NCBI GenBank assembly: GCA_010645155.1
Contig: JAAGOF010000064.1
Coordinates: 379,216-443,215, forward strand
Direction: 5' to 3'
From: Tigriopus japonicus
Lineage: Eukaryota > Arthropoda > Copepoda > Harpacticoida > Harpacticidae
DNA length: 64,000 nt
In this document: positions 43,549 through 55,671 of the stretch, piece after piece
Numbering within the stretch: position 1 is the stretch's first letter
Layout: each line of letters begins with the position of its first letter
Program-made: the position numbers and the translations under genes
Notes under the pieces: generated by a model
Databases searched by the model: none
What the model saw: the letters and a program-made list of their open reading frames with translations, nothing else
What the model was told of the DNA's origin: nothing

Positions 43549-46500
43549 ATGTGTTTGTGTACATTCTGTGGTGAGAAATCCCAAATCACGTGTTCCAAAT
43601 GTGAACAGGCCTTTTGTGGAACTGAGCACCACAGCCTTCACCAACTTCAAGACGGAAGTGCTTGTTATCCGTTTAGGATCAAGGAATCCGCCGATGTGGG
43701 CAGGTAAATTCTGTCTACCGGTGTATGAATGAATGAGTAATTTGGCTGGATGGTTCATCGTACTATATAATAATATCATTTCGCGATCTGCACGCTCTGG
43801 CTTTCTTTGGTAACAATTTTCGAGTTTCCGGGACCATATCTGTGACAGCTTTATTCTCTCCTTCCTGACAAAAGGCGTATTTTTGAGAACACTGAAACAT
43901 GTTGGTTATCATGTGCACCCTGCTTGAATGTTATTGCAGTGAGCTGCAGTACAAACACTGCAAGTTTAGAATTCTATAAACACAACCTTTTGGACAAGTA
44001 TTTACTCAAATTCGGTTTACACGTAGTTCATCGAGCACTTTAGGTACTATTTTCGTGCCAAACGACTGTAACCACTTGTCCGATTCTCCGCTTCTCCCTA
44101 TCCACTTCTCCCTTTTCATATTTTCGTACCACAATTTTTTAATCAATCAAGAAAGTAGTTCCATTTCTTGAAACGGGGCATGATATCTATGAAAATTGTA
44201 AAAGCAAAGCTGCGTTTGACAGCAAAATCCTACGAAATTCAGTTGAATGTCTTCCCCAATCTAGGAGTTTATTCGAGATAACCAACAAATACCCGCAACA
44301 AACTCGGAATTCAAATGGTCATTTTGACTTAATTAACGACAAGGAGGACATGAACAACTTTTTGGATCCCATTGACGCCCCTGGATCACGGTCATAAAAG
44401 ACATGGTCGATTTGGCTAGAGTAAAATGGGGTGCTTACGAGTGGACCCTTTCATTAACAAAAACATCATACATTTTGGAGCCATGCTTTTGATTGAAAAT
44501 TTCTCCGATCAGATTCGATATGAACAAAGAAACAACTTGAGCAAATTTCACGGAACAATTATTGAATTATTTTGACAAACCTATTGTGAGTTGGGCAATC
44601 ACTGCAACAGGGAAACAAGGAATTCTCCCTGTCCACTTATCCCTTTTCATATTTTCGTGCCACAATTTTCGTAATCTGGAAAAAGGACAATCAATCAAGA
44701 AAGTAGTTCCATTTTTTTGCAATGAGGTAAGATATGTATGAAAATTCTAACAACAAAGCTGCGTTTGACAACAAAATCCTACGAAATTCAGTTGAATGTC
44801 TTCCTCAATCTAGGAGATTATTCGAGATAACCAACAAATAACAACGGCAAAATCAGAATTTAAATGGTCATTTTGACTTCATAAGCGACAAGAAGGACGT
44901 GGACAACTCTTTGGATCCTATCGACGTCCCTAGATTACGGGCACAGAAGGCATGGTTGTTCAGGTTGCCGCAAAAGGAGGTGCTTGGATTCATTGAGCTT
45001 TTGAGAAGAAGATTATCATCAACATCACAGAAACCGTTGAATAAATGGTATCTAATCTCAATCCTTAAACATATGAGTCAACTTCATTGGACAATTAAAG
45101 GGAGCAAGATAGGATTCCTGTGTCAAAATATTTCAAGAGGGGCAAGAAATGATATTTTCTTTTAGAAAACTTCACATGCTCCATCTTTTGTGTTTTGGCG
45201 CTCTTGTGTTGTTAGCTAGTATGTTGGTCGAAAAATTGGTTGTCGATGATAATTGTAGGATGGAATATCGTGGCTTTAAATTGGAGGTGTCAAAACTTGT
45301 TTCCGCAAATCCCGAAAGGCAGGTGAAGTGTTCAGCGCTAGATCCCTTCTACAAAATTCGTACGGAAAATTGCAGAATTCTTTTAACAAACCATTTTCAG
45401 TTAGCCAATCACAGCAATAGGGAAACAAGGCTCAACAAATCAGGTTCGATAAGAACAAGCATTTGCTTGTTTTTTTCGCAGGCGTAAAAATGTACAAATT
45501 CTGGAACGCTCGCCGGCATTGGAGGGCACGAAAATAGCAAAGGGAAAAGCGGATAGGGACAAGTAGGGACCCTATATCATAGACTGGCACTCGTAGGATA
45601 ACACACGGTGCCGATAATTCATGCTGGTGATTGGTCAATAGCATTCAGTTGAACATTCAGCTAATTCTAACGAAGTTCAATAACAAACCAGAGTACTTCT
45701 TCTTTGTTGATTTTGTAGTGGTCTGAGTTGGTGCTGGGGTTGCCAATTTGCCTATGTGAAATCATATTCCCCTCTGTCTACCAGTCTTCATAAACCCGTT
45801 TTTTCTTTAAGGAGCACCAAAAGGCAAGGCATCCCTGACTTTAGTGACTTCTGAGCAGGGTTGCAACTCAAACTTACATTCGTGTTTGCTCATATACAAG
45901 AGCAAAGTACCCATTCTCCAAGCGGTAACCCTACCTTGCAACCTCCCGTAAAAAAACTTGCGCAAGCCCAGATTCCACATCACTAAGATTTTGTTGTCAA
46001 TCACCCGATCATGTGACATTAATTGGCCCTTGTTTAAACTCCACAGTAATTGAAATTCACTTTTTTCATATCAGGTAAATACATTAGACACACTTCCAGC
46101 AGACTGGAGGATTTTCAATAACCAAACTGCCCTATCAAATGAGCGAAATAGTGTAGATGTGTTTCGTAGAAGAAAAGGTTCCTTTAATCATGAACTTCGG
46201 CTTTCCCCATGATGAATGACGTCACAGACAGTCCGTGCTGGGTCGGGCAATCATAGATTTGAATGCTAATCTCTGCCTTTTAGTATTTCTAGGGACAAGC
46301 AACATAACGGAGAAACGGGAAAAAGCACAGCAGGTAAGGGTGACTGAAGTCAAGCTGATAAACGGACAAATTCTCGACCGCTTCACCGCATGGAAGGGCA
46401 CGAAAATAGCAAAAGAAAAGCGGATAGAGACAAGCGGCTAGAATGAGAAGCGGATAATGGCACGAAAATACTGTAGCTGCTTATATTTTGTAGGCTGAGT

Positions 46501-49500
46501 TTGGCTGAGTTTACCATGGCTATGTTTGGCTGAGTTTACCATGGCTATGTTTGGCTGAGTTTACCATGGCTATGTTTGGCTGAGTTTACCATGGCTATGT
46601 TTGGCTGAGTTTACCATGGCTATGTTTGGCTGAGTTTACCATGGCTATGTTTGGCTGAGTTTACCATGGCTATGTTTGGCTGAGTTTACCATGGCTATGT
46701 TTGGCTGAGTTTACCATGGCTATGTTTGGCTGAGTTTACCATGGCTATGTTTGGCTGAGTTTACCATGGCTATGTTTGGCTGAGTTTACCATGGCTATGT
46801 TTGGCTGAGTTTACCATGGCTATGTTTGGCTGAGTTTACCATGGCTATGTTTGGCTGAGTTTACCATGGCTATGTTTGGCTGAGTTTACCATGGCTATGT
46901 TTGGCTGAGTTTACCATGGCTATGTTTGGCTGAGTTTACCATGGCTATGTTTGGCTGAGTTTACCATGGCTATGTTTGGCTGAGTTTACCATGGCTATGT
47001 TTGGCTGAGTTTACCATGGCTATGTTTGGCTGAGTTTACCATGGCTATGTTTGGCTGAGTTTACCATGGCTATGTTTGGCTGAGTTTACCATGGCTATGT
47101 TTGGCTGAGTTTACCATGGCTATGTTTGGCTGAGTTTACCATGGCTATGTTTGGCTGAGTTTACCATGGCTATGTTTGGCTGAGTTTACCATGGCTATGT
47201 TTGGCTGAGTTTACCATGGCTATGTTTGGCTGAGTTTACCATGGCTATGTTTGGCTGAGTTTACCATGGCTATGTTTGGCTGAGTTTACCATGGCTATGT
47301 TTGGCTGAGTTTACCATGGCTATGTTTGGCTGAGTTTACCATGGCTATGTTTGGCTGAGTTTACCATGGCTATGTTTGGCTGAGTTTACCATGGCGGAGT
47401 TTACCGTGGCAGAGTTTACCGTGGCGGAGTTTACTGTGGCGGAGTTTACCGTGGCGGAGTTTACAGTGTGTGTGTGTGTGTATTGTATATTTCAGTGATG
47501 CTTCACTTTTCTTTGTTCAGGCACGGAATAGATCTAGAGATTAGAGATAGAATAGAGATAGAGTGGTGGAGTTAACCGTGGCGGAGTTTACCGTGGCGGA
47601 GTTAACCGTGGCGGAGTTAACCGTGGCGGAGTTAACCGTGGCGGAGTTAACCGTGGCGGAGTTTACCGTGGCGGAGTTTACCGTGGCGGAGTTTACCGTG
47701 GCGGAGTTCAATGTTGGGAGAGTTTAGCATGGCGGATTTCAATGTTGGCGGAGTTGATTGTTGGGGGAGTTTAAAGTTGGGAGAGTTTAGCATGGCGGAT
47801 TTCAATGTTGGCGGAGTTGATTGTTGAGGGAGTTTACCCTGGTGGAGATAACTGCTGGGGGAGTTTAACTGGACGGAGATCACGTGGTGGAAACCTATAG
47901 GGGGAGATCACTGTTGGAGGAAAGAGATGGCCACAAAAATAATTTAATTCATATTTGAAAAATGAATTAAATTATTTTTTTATGGAGATATAGTGCTCGA
48001 TGAACTACGTGTAAACTGTATTTGAGTAAATGAAGGCTAACGGGCCTTTTTCTAGAAAAAGAGATCTTAGCAAATTAAGGCGAAAAGTGCAAAGTGGCAG
48101 GAAAAATGTGTTCATTTTACAAAAAAAAATATTTTTACACTATGTGCCCGTCCTTAGTCATCAATTTGAAACAAAAAGAAATTTACCTGTATGTCAAAGT
48201 TTCAAAGTGTCAAAGTTTCATCTAAGACAAAATCTTTTTTACTTCTTATGAACTAAAAGATCAGAGGGTTGGCCGACATTTTGGTGTCAGTAGACCTTTC
48301 ACAACCAAAAGCGGACAAGAAAAATACAAATGGAATCTAGAACCGCTATATTTTGACCCAAAAACTTTGCTCTTTTTCTATTTGGGAAGAATATTGCCGG
48401 TTGCTTAATGGTATGAAAATAATGTAAACAGAAAAGCATGTGCAAAAGCTTTCGCTTTTAGTTAAATCCTTATCATAATCGTTAGAATCTTCCACTCGTT
48501 GTAATGGCCAGTTTATAATGAAAAGTATTAAGCACTTCTTTCCCATATCTGTTTTGAGCTGGCAATTGTGTCAAAAAGATTTAAATGGGATTTAAAGAGA
48601 TGAAAAAAGAGACTTAGAGATGGAAAAATGTAATTGACATGTATTTGACCTGTAATTGTATTGAAGCCAATCATATATTAGGAAGCTGTAATTGCAATTA
48701 ATTGCGCTTCGTTGACGAAGTACTTGAAATTTTAATGAATTACATTTTTTGACGAAGTCATTAGCCCAACTCTGGATGAAAGTAAATCGCAAATTGTGAG
48801 AGAAGTCACATTGAGTCAAGCTAACAGGAGTTTATATTTTTTTTTTGTCAAAGCTCCACACGTCAGGACAAAAAAAAATTGCCGGAAAAAATGCCGAGAC
48901 TCTTTGAAGTCAGCTTACTCATAGACCACGATTAGAGTTATCCTTGGCTTACTACATGCACATTTCTGCGGCAAAAACGAATAGCTGCTCTGTTCAAAAA
49001 CTATGTGATAAAATGTAAGGCTAAAGTTTTTTGAGTTTTCAAAACAAAAAATATTTTTCTCTCATCATTGATCTGTTTCGGAAGGTGGTCGGCTTTACTG
49101 CTTTGTGAATTGAGTGCCACTTTTAGTCAGTTTGGGACTTCAAATAAAAAATGTAGTCATTAACCAACCTTGAGATAAACGGTCAGTTATTGGGCACGTT
49201 TGGAAGTATAAAAGAAGCATATCTAGAAGCATATGAGACTGAGTAGAAATAACCATGCTCAATCAAGTTTTGTTACATAAGCCACGATTGAAAGACACAG
49301 CTTATGTAACGAAAACTTGATCGAGCATGGTTATTTCTACTCTGTCTCATATACTCTTTCCATGCTTCTAGATATGCTTCTACTATATTTCCAAAAGCTC
49401 TTAACAACTGACCTAATGCTATGAAAAATCATCAAAGACATGATTTCAAGGTTATTAAATGCGCTATTATTGATGAGACTTTGCAAAAAAATTGTTAAAA

Positions 49501-52385
49501 AAACTTCACGCCCACTGGTGGAAGGAAATGCGGCCCGCAAGTGGCTTTGACTTCAACCCAAGAGACGTTCTGTCTGATCCATTCTTAGGGGCAAGGCTTG
49601 CAAAAGAAACCACAACGAGTTGAACGGCAAAAATGAGCACTTCTGGCTTCCTGTGGGATGATACCCACGAAGACACCGAACGTGCCACGAGCGTGAAATT
49701 GTTCCCATCCCAGTACCCAGACTCAAAGCCGCCAACAAAGGGGATCAATGTGAGAATGTATAAAACAAAAGTTATCATGTTTAAGCTACATTTGCACCAA
49801 ATTTCAAGTACATTTGCTCATTCTACAAAGACTAAGTAAACATTTCAACGGAATCCATAATTACCATGCATACAGTAGAAATGCTAGAATAAAGCTAAAT
49901 TTTAGACCAATGCTAATTTAAATTTGGCAATGTGTTTACCTTTTAATGCTAATGACAAAATATCGCGTTTTGAATAATTACGAATTTCTTTTCCTAATAT
50001 GTCTATTTACTCGACAGATTCATTGTGGCATCACGAGATATTCAAGCTGGAGAAATAATCTTTGAAGAGGAAGTTGTTTTGGTGGGACCAAACCAAGAAA
50101 CCGTGCCAATATGCTTATTCTGCCACCGAGAAGTGAGTTGCAAACCTTTATTGGTATCCTAATACATGAAATATTTTTACTACCAAGATGCTCAACCATA
50201 TTTGAAATAAAATTTTGGCTTCCTGTTTTAGGAAGCAATTTGAATTTTTGTTTTCACGAAACCTTCTCCACATTGATCACTTATGGAAGACTGGAACACT
50301 GAGCCGTCGTAAAAATTTTCAGATTTTCATGAGGCCATGGTAATTTATTCTATTATTTTCATTTCTCAGAGCTGATCCGTTGACCAACAAGGCCGTTGGC
50401 TGCTGAGTTGCTCGGCCCATTTTGGCAAATCCAAGTCATTTCTATTTTGGCGTCTATTCAGGGTGATTGAATAAAAAAGCACTGCAACGTTTTATTGCAA
50501 AAAAATAGGACTTTAAAGTGATCCAAACGGTAATTTAAAGGTGCTTAATTGTTCACTGGGTACCAAAGAATTATTTCAATATCTCAGAGTGTTTCCTGTA
50601 GAAAGAGATTAAACAGTTTAGAATGTTTCTTGTTGGTAATGTTTGAGGTATGTGCCTCATTTTCTAGTTGATAAACTGAGCATGTTATCAACTAGGTGTG
50701 AGCAGAGGTATCTCAACGTAAAATACAGATCGTTTTCGGGGATCTGGAATCATCAAATGGATACATGAATGGGAAAAAACTTGGATACCCCAAAATAGGC
50801 CGAGCAACTCAGCACTGCTAACGGCCCTGTTTTACTGCTAGCGGTATGCACACAAAACGGTCACGTGAGCAACCTTTGTGCAGGTCCCATTACGAAATTA
50901 TACATTGTTTCGTGCACCTCCACTCGTCGTAAGTTTTATTTGGTGGAACATTTTGTGCAACGTAATTTCGATGTTACATACACGTAAGATATGTTGATCA
51001 ACTCCACATAAATTGAAAATAAACATCACTAATCAATGCTTTTGCATTGTAAATTTGAAATTGAACTCTGTCTTGATTGTTGTTACTTGTTTTTTTCGCG
51101 TCAGATGACAAATGTAAACTACTTAATCTCATGGACAAAACTTTGAGACAATAGACCACATTATAAATAGTAAACCTTTACTAGCCAATAAAAGTAACAT
51201 ATGTGGTCACTTTGCATAGAATGAATACATTTTAAATGAACAAGTATTTGTTGAAAATAATTTAACAGAACTTTTGGGCCAACTTGTAAAACTAGTAGCG
51301 TTGATTTCGAAGACCAATCTCCTTTGTTACTGTAAATGTGCATTGACTACGTTTTCAAAATTGTGTAAGTTCATCAGTTTTTAAATATAGACATCTTATT
51401 TAAAGGGGAGGAGACGTGGTGTCGTGGTTAGCTCGGTATCCTGTGGTGAGAGAGGTCCCAGGTTCGATTCTCCTTCCCGACCTCTCTCAAAGAAACTTTT
51501 AGACGCTATTCCACACCCACAGACAGAGAACCAATCTGATTTTGGACATGCGATTGCCTATCGGAAAAACTGAATGATGTGATGGCTGGCTTAGCTGGCA
51601 GGGCGAGGATCAAACCTCCGACCCTAGCACCCACAATCCCCCAAAAAATATTTATTTGGTTCCTTGATGGTTTTTCTCAAAGACATACTCTAAGTGTGTT
51701 TGGGAATTTCTGTGTTATTTCATCTTGCATCATTTGCCATTTTACACACTGTCTTTCTTCTGTTGTGTTTAACTTCTTTGAAAATAGGCATGAATTGCAG
51801 AACGAGTTAGCGCCCTCTTTCATAGACCCCTGAACAAGTCTCTGTGCCTCTATTAAAGTCCTCTGTGAAAGGGCCGTCAAAATGTCAATTCATTTTTGAT
51901 CATGAACCCATAGCACGACTTTGGCTCGGCCAAATGAAACTAGACATGTGCACGCGGATCCAATATCAGTGTCCTTACTTTGGAGTTAATGGTTCCAGTC
52001 GTTCACAAAGGACACTTGATGTTTTTTGGAAAAGATACCACAGTATTTGATGCATGCTCTACGTGTATTCAATTTGCTTTGGCATGAAATCTAATCTAGA
52101 CTTTGCTTGGTGCCTTTAGGTGGACTGCAAGTACCTTTGCTCGTCGTGTGGCTATCCCTTTTGCGATGAAACTTGTCTGACTAATTGCGATCACAAACAG
52201 GAATGTCAAATTCTGTCGGTGGCCTACAAGAAGAAAAAGAACGTTTTCCAACCAGGAGTGATCAACCAGGACTCTTATCATGTCATCTTGCCTCTGCGAC
52301 TTTTCTTGAGCCAGCAAAATAAACCCAAAAGTTACAAAATGGTCAATCGATTGATGGATCATAATCAGGAGCGACGCAAATTTCC
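43549..52385 (+). CDS. SMYD-type MYND/SET protein (SmydA-like), first three coding exons, 3' part missing
   Basis: Protein-lysine methyltransferase family. Exons: 43549-43703, 50018-50132, 52120-52385, all GT-AG and in phase, 178 complete codons. Exon 1 encodes an N-terminal MYND-like zinc finger (CTFCGEKSQITCSKC ... FCGTEHHSLH) and the lead-in CYPFRIKESADVGR. Exon 2 starts the SET domain (FIVASRDIQAGEIIFEEE ... VLVGP). Exons 2-3 hold the canonical SET-embedded MYND finger (CLFCHREVDCKYLC ... FCDETC ... HKQEC). Exon 3 ends after NRLMDHNQERRKF at donor CC|GTAAGT. The NHSCxPN-type cofactor-binding part of SET and the C-terminus were not found up to 64000, so they lie beyond the window or in exons I missed. 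Two MYND fingers and a VG(R/K)(Y/F)(L/I)VA start are typical of arthropod SmydA proteins. Introns are 6.3 and 2.0 kb and full of repeats. A 5' acceptor (TCCACAG) just before the ATG suggests a non-coding first exon. Confidence 0.85.
44093..45010. repeat. Two tandem copies of a roughly 530-bp unit
   Basis: 44093-44450 and 44626-45000 align over their length. Shared blocks include CTTTTCATATTTTCGT, CAATCAAGAAAGTAGTTCCA, GAAATTCAGTTGAATGTCTT and CGAGATAACCAACAAATA. The separating segment ends AACAGGGAAACAAGG, and a variant of it (AATAGGGAAACAAGG) occurs again at 45416, marking the end of the second unit. Open frames inside differ between copies and are not conserved. Confidence 0.8.
46488..47400. 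repeat. 25-bp minisatellite, about 36 copies
   Basis: The unit TATGTTTGGCTGAGTTTACC + ATGGC repeats without a visible change from about 46500 to 47393. Such homogeneity suggests recent expansion. At the right it passes directly into a 15-bp unit that shares GAGTTTACC(A/G)TGGC. Confidence 0.97.
47394..47870. repeat. 15-bp minisatellite (GTGGCGGAGTTTACC) and longer derivatives
   Basis: Copies of GTGGCGGAGTTTACC or GTGGCGGAGTTAACC at 47394-47465 and 47572-47705 flank a unique insert with a (TG)n run at 47466-47482. From about 47705 to 47840 a higher-order unit of about 60 bp (TTCAATGTTGG ... GAGAGTTTAGCATGGCGGA) is present twice. The open frame on the minus strand here is only the repeat read in frame. 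Confidence 0.9.
47936..47979. repeat. Short perfect hairpin
   Basis: AAATAATTTAATTCAT and its reverse complement ATGAATTAAATTATTT are separated by about 9 bases. It lies just inside the right end of the 44000-48031 region, where subterminal palindromes are common in Helitron-like and other non-autonomous elements. Confidence 0.8.
49202..49393. repeat. Near-perfect 190-bp palindrome
   Basis: Left arm 49202-49280 and right arm 49301-49393 are complementary over about 80 bp, separated by a 20-bp loop. Landmarks: AGAAATAACCATGCTC (left) with GAGCATGGTTATTTCT (right), and GTTACATAAG next to the loop with CTTATGTAAC. It is located in SMYD intron 1, probably a foldback MITE. Confidence 0.9.
50391..50827. 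mobile_element. 437-bp MITE with about 45-bp inverted ends
   Basis: GCTGAGTTGCTCGGCCCATT at 50402 has its inverted counterpart AATAGGCCGAGCAACTCAGC at 50794-50813. Outer parts GGCCGTTGGC and GCTAACGGCC also pair, as do the inner ATCCAAG/CTTGGAT blocks. No clear target-site duplication and no coding sequence. It lies in SMYD intron 2. Confidence 0.75.
51170..51290. repeat. Partial copy of the 6384-6960 element end
   Basis: GTGGTCACTT, AATGAACAA and AATTTAACAGAACTTTTGG occur in the same order as at 6890-6948. The outer end reads GGCCAACTTG in place of GGTCCACCCTC. Only this one end is recognised. Confidence 0.55.
51405..51636 (+). mobile_element. tRNA-derived SINE, copy 2
   Basis: Polymerase III A box TGGTTAGCTCGG at 51425 and B box GGTTCGATTC at 51461-51470, followed by a body (AAACTTTTAGACGCTATTCC) and tail (GGATCAAACCTCCGACCCTA). 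It aligns end to end with 10360-10585 and is better preserved than that copy. It lies in SMYD intron 2. Confidence 0.85.
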
Positions 52386-54848
52386 GTAAGTTGGACCTTT
52401 TTCCCTCCAATACGAGAAGTCCAAGATATGCTTGGAATGTCAATATTTCAACTAAATGTCTAAATGTGTAAATCAAACAATTGTCTTAGCTCAAATAACC
52501 ATTGAAACCACTGAAACTGTCATTGTAATGAATAACAGAAATAGTGATGGACCGAAAGGGCTCATAACCGAGACCGAAAGTTTCGGCCGAAAAAGGGTTT
52601 AACCGAAACCGAAAGCAGATGACTACAAAAAACTTAAATTTCCGAGGTTTTTGGACCAACATTTTTTCAATTTTGTTTCGGCCGTAATTTCGGCCGATAG
52701 CACTTTCGGCCCACCACTAGACAGAACAATGGTCACTGTTTACTCAGTCATTTATTTGAGTTAATTTGTCTCAATGAAGGTATTCTTGTTTAAGCCATCG
52801 CCGATTACAACAAAGTGTGAAACCCCATGATTCATCGTCTACTTTACTATTTGCCGTTTGCCATAGAAGGATAATGGTAAAAGGGAGGGGGGGGGGGCTC
52901 TACGACCCCTAATCCCGTCAGTTTCTGACTGATTACTGGATGGTTGGAGTGGTAGAGCATGTCTGAGTGAACAAGTCCAGTTGTGTAGTACAACACATAC
53001 GCCACCGACCATGCTATGCGTACTTTAGTGAAGTTAAGTGTGATGTCCCTCTTTCCTCACCGGGGTGCTTCCTCTCTCTGGACGCCTTTTTCCTCGAGTC
53101 TTACTTTGTTCCCCCCTCTCCCCTCCTCCTTCTCCTAAACCTACTACTCCTCCTTACTCCTCCTGCTTCCCTCTCCATTCCCCGGCTGTTCGTCCGTTTT
53201 TGTGTAGTCTCCGCTCCAAAGTCTGTACTCTAGAGGAAAAGCGAATCTTAAAAGTACAAACGACCCCAGGATGAAAGAACACATTGGGAGCTCGCCGTCC
53301 GGAGTTGCATTTATCATAAATGAGCACAGACACCGTGGCCATTCCATGGTTGGCAGAATGTGATTGATCGCCATTCCCAACTAGGATACTAGGGACACAT
53401 CCTTTGGAGTTTCAAAGTTCCTCCGATGAAACTTTTTAAAATGATCGATAGATTTGACACATGACGGGATGGATCACGCCAATGTTCCCTGTACTCAATC
53501 TGGAACGCCAAGCCCAAGTACACCAGCTTCTTTCATCCCTCGTACTTTTTCACAATGAGAGGAGGTTAGGGGATTTGGTTCTCAGTGTGAGCAAGAATGA
53601 CCCAGGAACTTCGAGGAAACAAAACCTTTGCCTGTGCATAGAAAGTTTTTGCCTACACAAAGTCTCATCAACATATGTACATACGTTTTGGCAAATGCAT
53701 GCTCGATGCACCTTCAACATGACGTGTTGTTGATTCCAGAGAAGAGCGCAATACTGGGCAAAGCCTTCTCAAAAGATTTTAGAGCATGATTGAACATGTA
53801 TGAATACTAATTCCTCATAAGTAAGTCATAAGAAGGTCTTATAACCTGACTCTCTTTGATTTCTAAGTTGCTAAGCGGAAAAAGTGTTAAAAATGTCCTT
53901 CTTTTGATCCTCCATTGCACGATTATGGCACTGAGTGTTTCTAAACGTAGTTATGGTTTCGGAGCACATGAATATCATTTTCTTCCTTTGCTCCATCAGT
54001 CTCAACGAGAACGAAAGAGCTCGTAACCACGTTTCAACATGACATTCATTCCCGTAGTGTCCCACTGATGGCGGATGAGTGAAATTGAGATCGAGACCTA
54101 AACTTAAACACACCTCTACCTACAGTTAAACGAGATAGGCTAAATCGTGCGACAGATAGCACGACCATTCTCCCCACAGCAGGGATTTGATTTCGATCGT
54201 TGCCTCTTTGGAGCGAACTCGAGCAACGAAAATCCTCCAACCGTTTTGAACACCATTCCCAGATCCCATTGTGGGATCAACCTAAATCACACAATTGATT
54301 GTTGACATGCGACAAATTCAAATGAATATATAAGCATTTAAAATGCAAGTACTCTCTCTCCAGTGGAAATCACTTATGAAACGATTAATGCGATGCACTG
54401 GCCGTAAAGCCGTTGAAAAAGTGGTGTGCAAATTCAAATACTGAGCTTGAAACTTTGCCACAACATGTGTGTAGAGGTGTAGTCTAAGTACAAACTCTTT
54501 GTTACTAGTTTCAACCTGCATTGCGAAAAGATGTTACGAATACCTGATTGCGCAGTAGATGGATAGAATGTAAGTTGTCGAGGATTTTAGGGGTGTAACA
54601 GAATATATCATATCAAATATAATCTTGGTTAACATTGCGTTTTAGAATCCTGACAATGTGACTGAATTATTGAAACAAAAATAAAAAAAACTATTTAAAA
54701 CCAACCAACCTGCAAATGGCTTTTCAACAACCTAGCATTTTTTTTTGAATCAACACGTCTGCATTAACACGTATTCTCAAGAACATGATATCACCTGCCC
54801 TAAAGAAGTTGAGTGGAGATTTAAACATCAAGTCTTATTGAAAAGAAA
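52386..54848. other. No further SMYD exon recognised
   Basis: Downstream of SMYD exon 3 I looked for the remaining SET motifs and found none. 52542-52720 is a small hAT-like element. 53040-53200 is strongly pyrimidine-rich (CTCCTCCTTCTCC-type runs) and GC-richer than its surroundings; 52880-52900 has a G run. Short frames at 53461-53733 and 53871-54240 have no recognisable content. Confidence 0.4.
52542..52720. mobile_element. hAT-like MITE, 179 bp
   Basis: Ends TAGTGATGGACCGAAAG and CTTTCGGCCCACCACTA are inverted repeats with two mismatches. Internal CCGAAA/TTTCGG palindromes are abundant. Flanks AACAGAAA and GACAGAAC are a degraded 8-bp duplication. A related sequence (TAGTGATGGACCAAACAAG) is found at 16657 inside the large hAT-type element. 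Confidence 0.75.
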
Positions 54849-55148
54849 AACCGTGAACAAAATGTCAGCTTGTTCCCCAAAACCAGCGGCTCCTGTGGTC
54901 AGATTGAGACATAATTGCTAGATGGTGATTCTTATTGCCACACTTTGACACAACAATAAAAAAAATTTTGGCACGATTATTTCTCTAAAATGTGCGATTT
55001 TGATAACATAATGCCTTTACAAAGGAAAAAAAACAGAAGTTTTGTCAAAGGTGGCTTTAAACCCGCTCACTAGCTGGCAATTATGTTTCAATTTGACCAC
55101 GATAGGTGCTGATTTGGGGAAACAAGCTGACATTTTGTTCACGGTTCA
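54849..55148. mobile_element. MITE family X, copy 2
   Basis: Inverted ends AACCGTGAACAAAATGTCAG and CTGACATTTTGTTCACGGTT are exact complements and extend inward through CTTGTTCCCCAAA / TTTGGGGAAACAAG. The interior resembles 12953-13260 (GTGGTCAGATTGAGACATAA, TTGCTAGATGGTG). The ends are better preserved than in copy 1, indicating a younger insertion. Confidence 0.8.
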
Positions 55149-55671
55149 TTTATGAAAACTTCTACCTAAATAGTTCAATAGTTTGATGACTTTTAATTCA
55201 AGTAATCGATCTTAAATGACTCATTCAATCATTTTTTATAAGTCTAAAATTCTTTTCCAATGAAGAGAAGAATGAACACATTTTAGATTTAACTTCGCGA
55301 AATCATCATTAAAATAGAAAGTAGATTTTCCATTTTTCTGGTACGAACTTGCGCACTTCTGAAGAGGAGTGTATAGTCACAAAGTGTACTATTTAGTTCT
55401 TACCATATTATGTGGCCACACCTCAACATTTCATGACGCTCATGGATTTGCCAATAGCAATGGTCTTACATCAATCAGCTTTGGACCGATTGAAGTGCCT
55501 CAAATATTCATAAAGGGACTACAAATTGAACTCAAGTGTTTTCAATTGTATTCTGGCCTGGATCATACCAGATATTCCTTCTCAATCATGGAACTTTGCA
55601 CACCAATGTTGAGGAGACACATTAGCATTGAACAGCTTTGAAGCGGAAGGCTGTTAGCAATGACTGCCAAT

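Larger units (their letters stand above)
44000..48031. mobile_element. 4-kb region bounded by about 40-bp inverted repeats, in SMYD intron 1
   Basis: ATTTACTCAAATTCGGTTTA at 44000 and GTAGTTCATCGAGCACT (44024-44040) recur inverted at 47991-48031 (TAGTGCTCGATGAACTACGT ... TTTGAGTAAAT). A second, inner pair of inverted ends is GGTACTATTTTCGTGCCA (44044) and TGGCACGAAAATACTGTAG (ending 46476). Between lie a 0.5-kb tandem duplication and the minisatellite arrays. No target-site duplication is visible for the outer pair. It is either a composite non-autonomous transposon that captured a minisatellite or a nest of two elements. Confidence 0.6.

Noticed and set aside
46488..47400. Regular 25-bp repeats that could suggest a CRISPR array
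   Set aside because: The units are head to tail with no unique spacers, in a gene with spliceosomal introns; it is a minisatellite in a eukaryotic genome.
47647..47883. Open frame of 78 codons on the minus strand
   Set aside because: Entirely made of the 15-bp repeat (RHGK-type units), whose length is a multiple of three and keeps any frame open.
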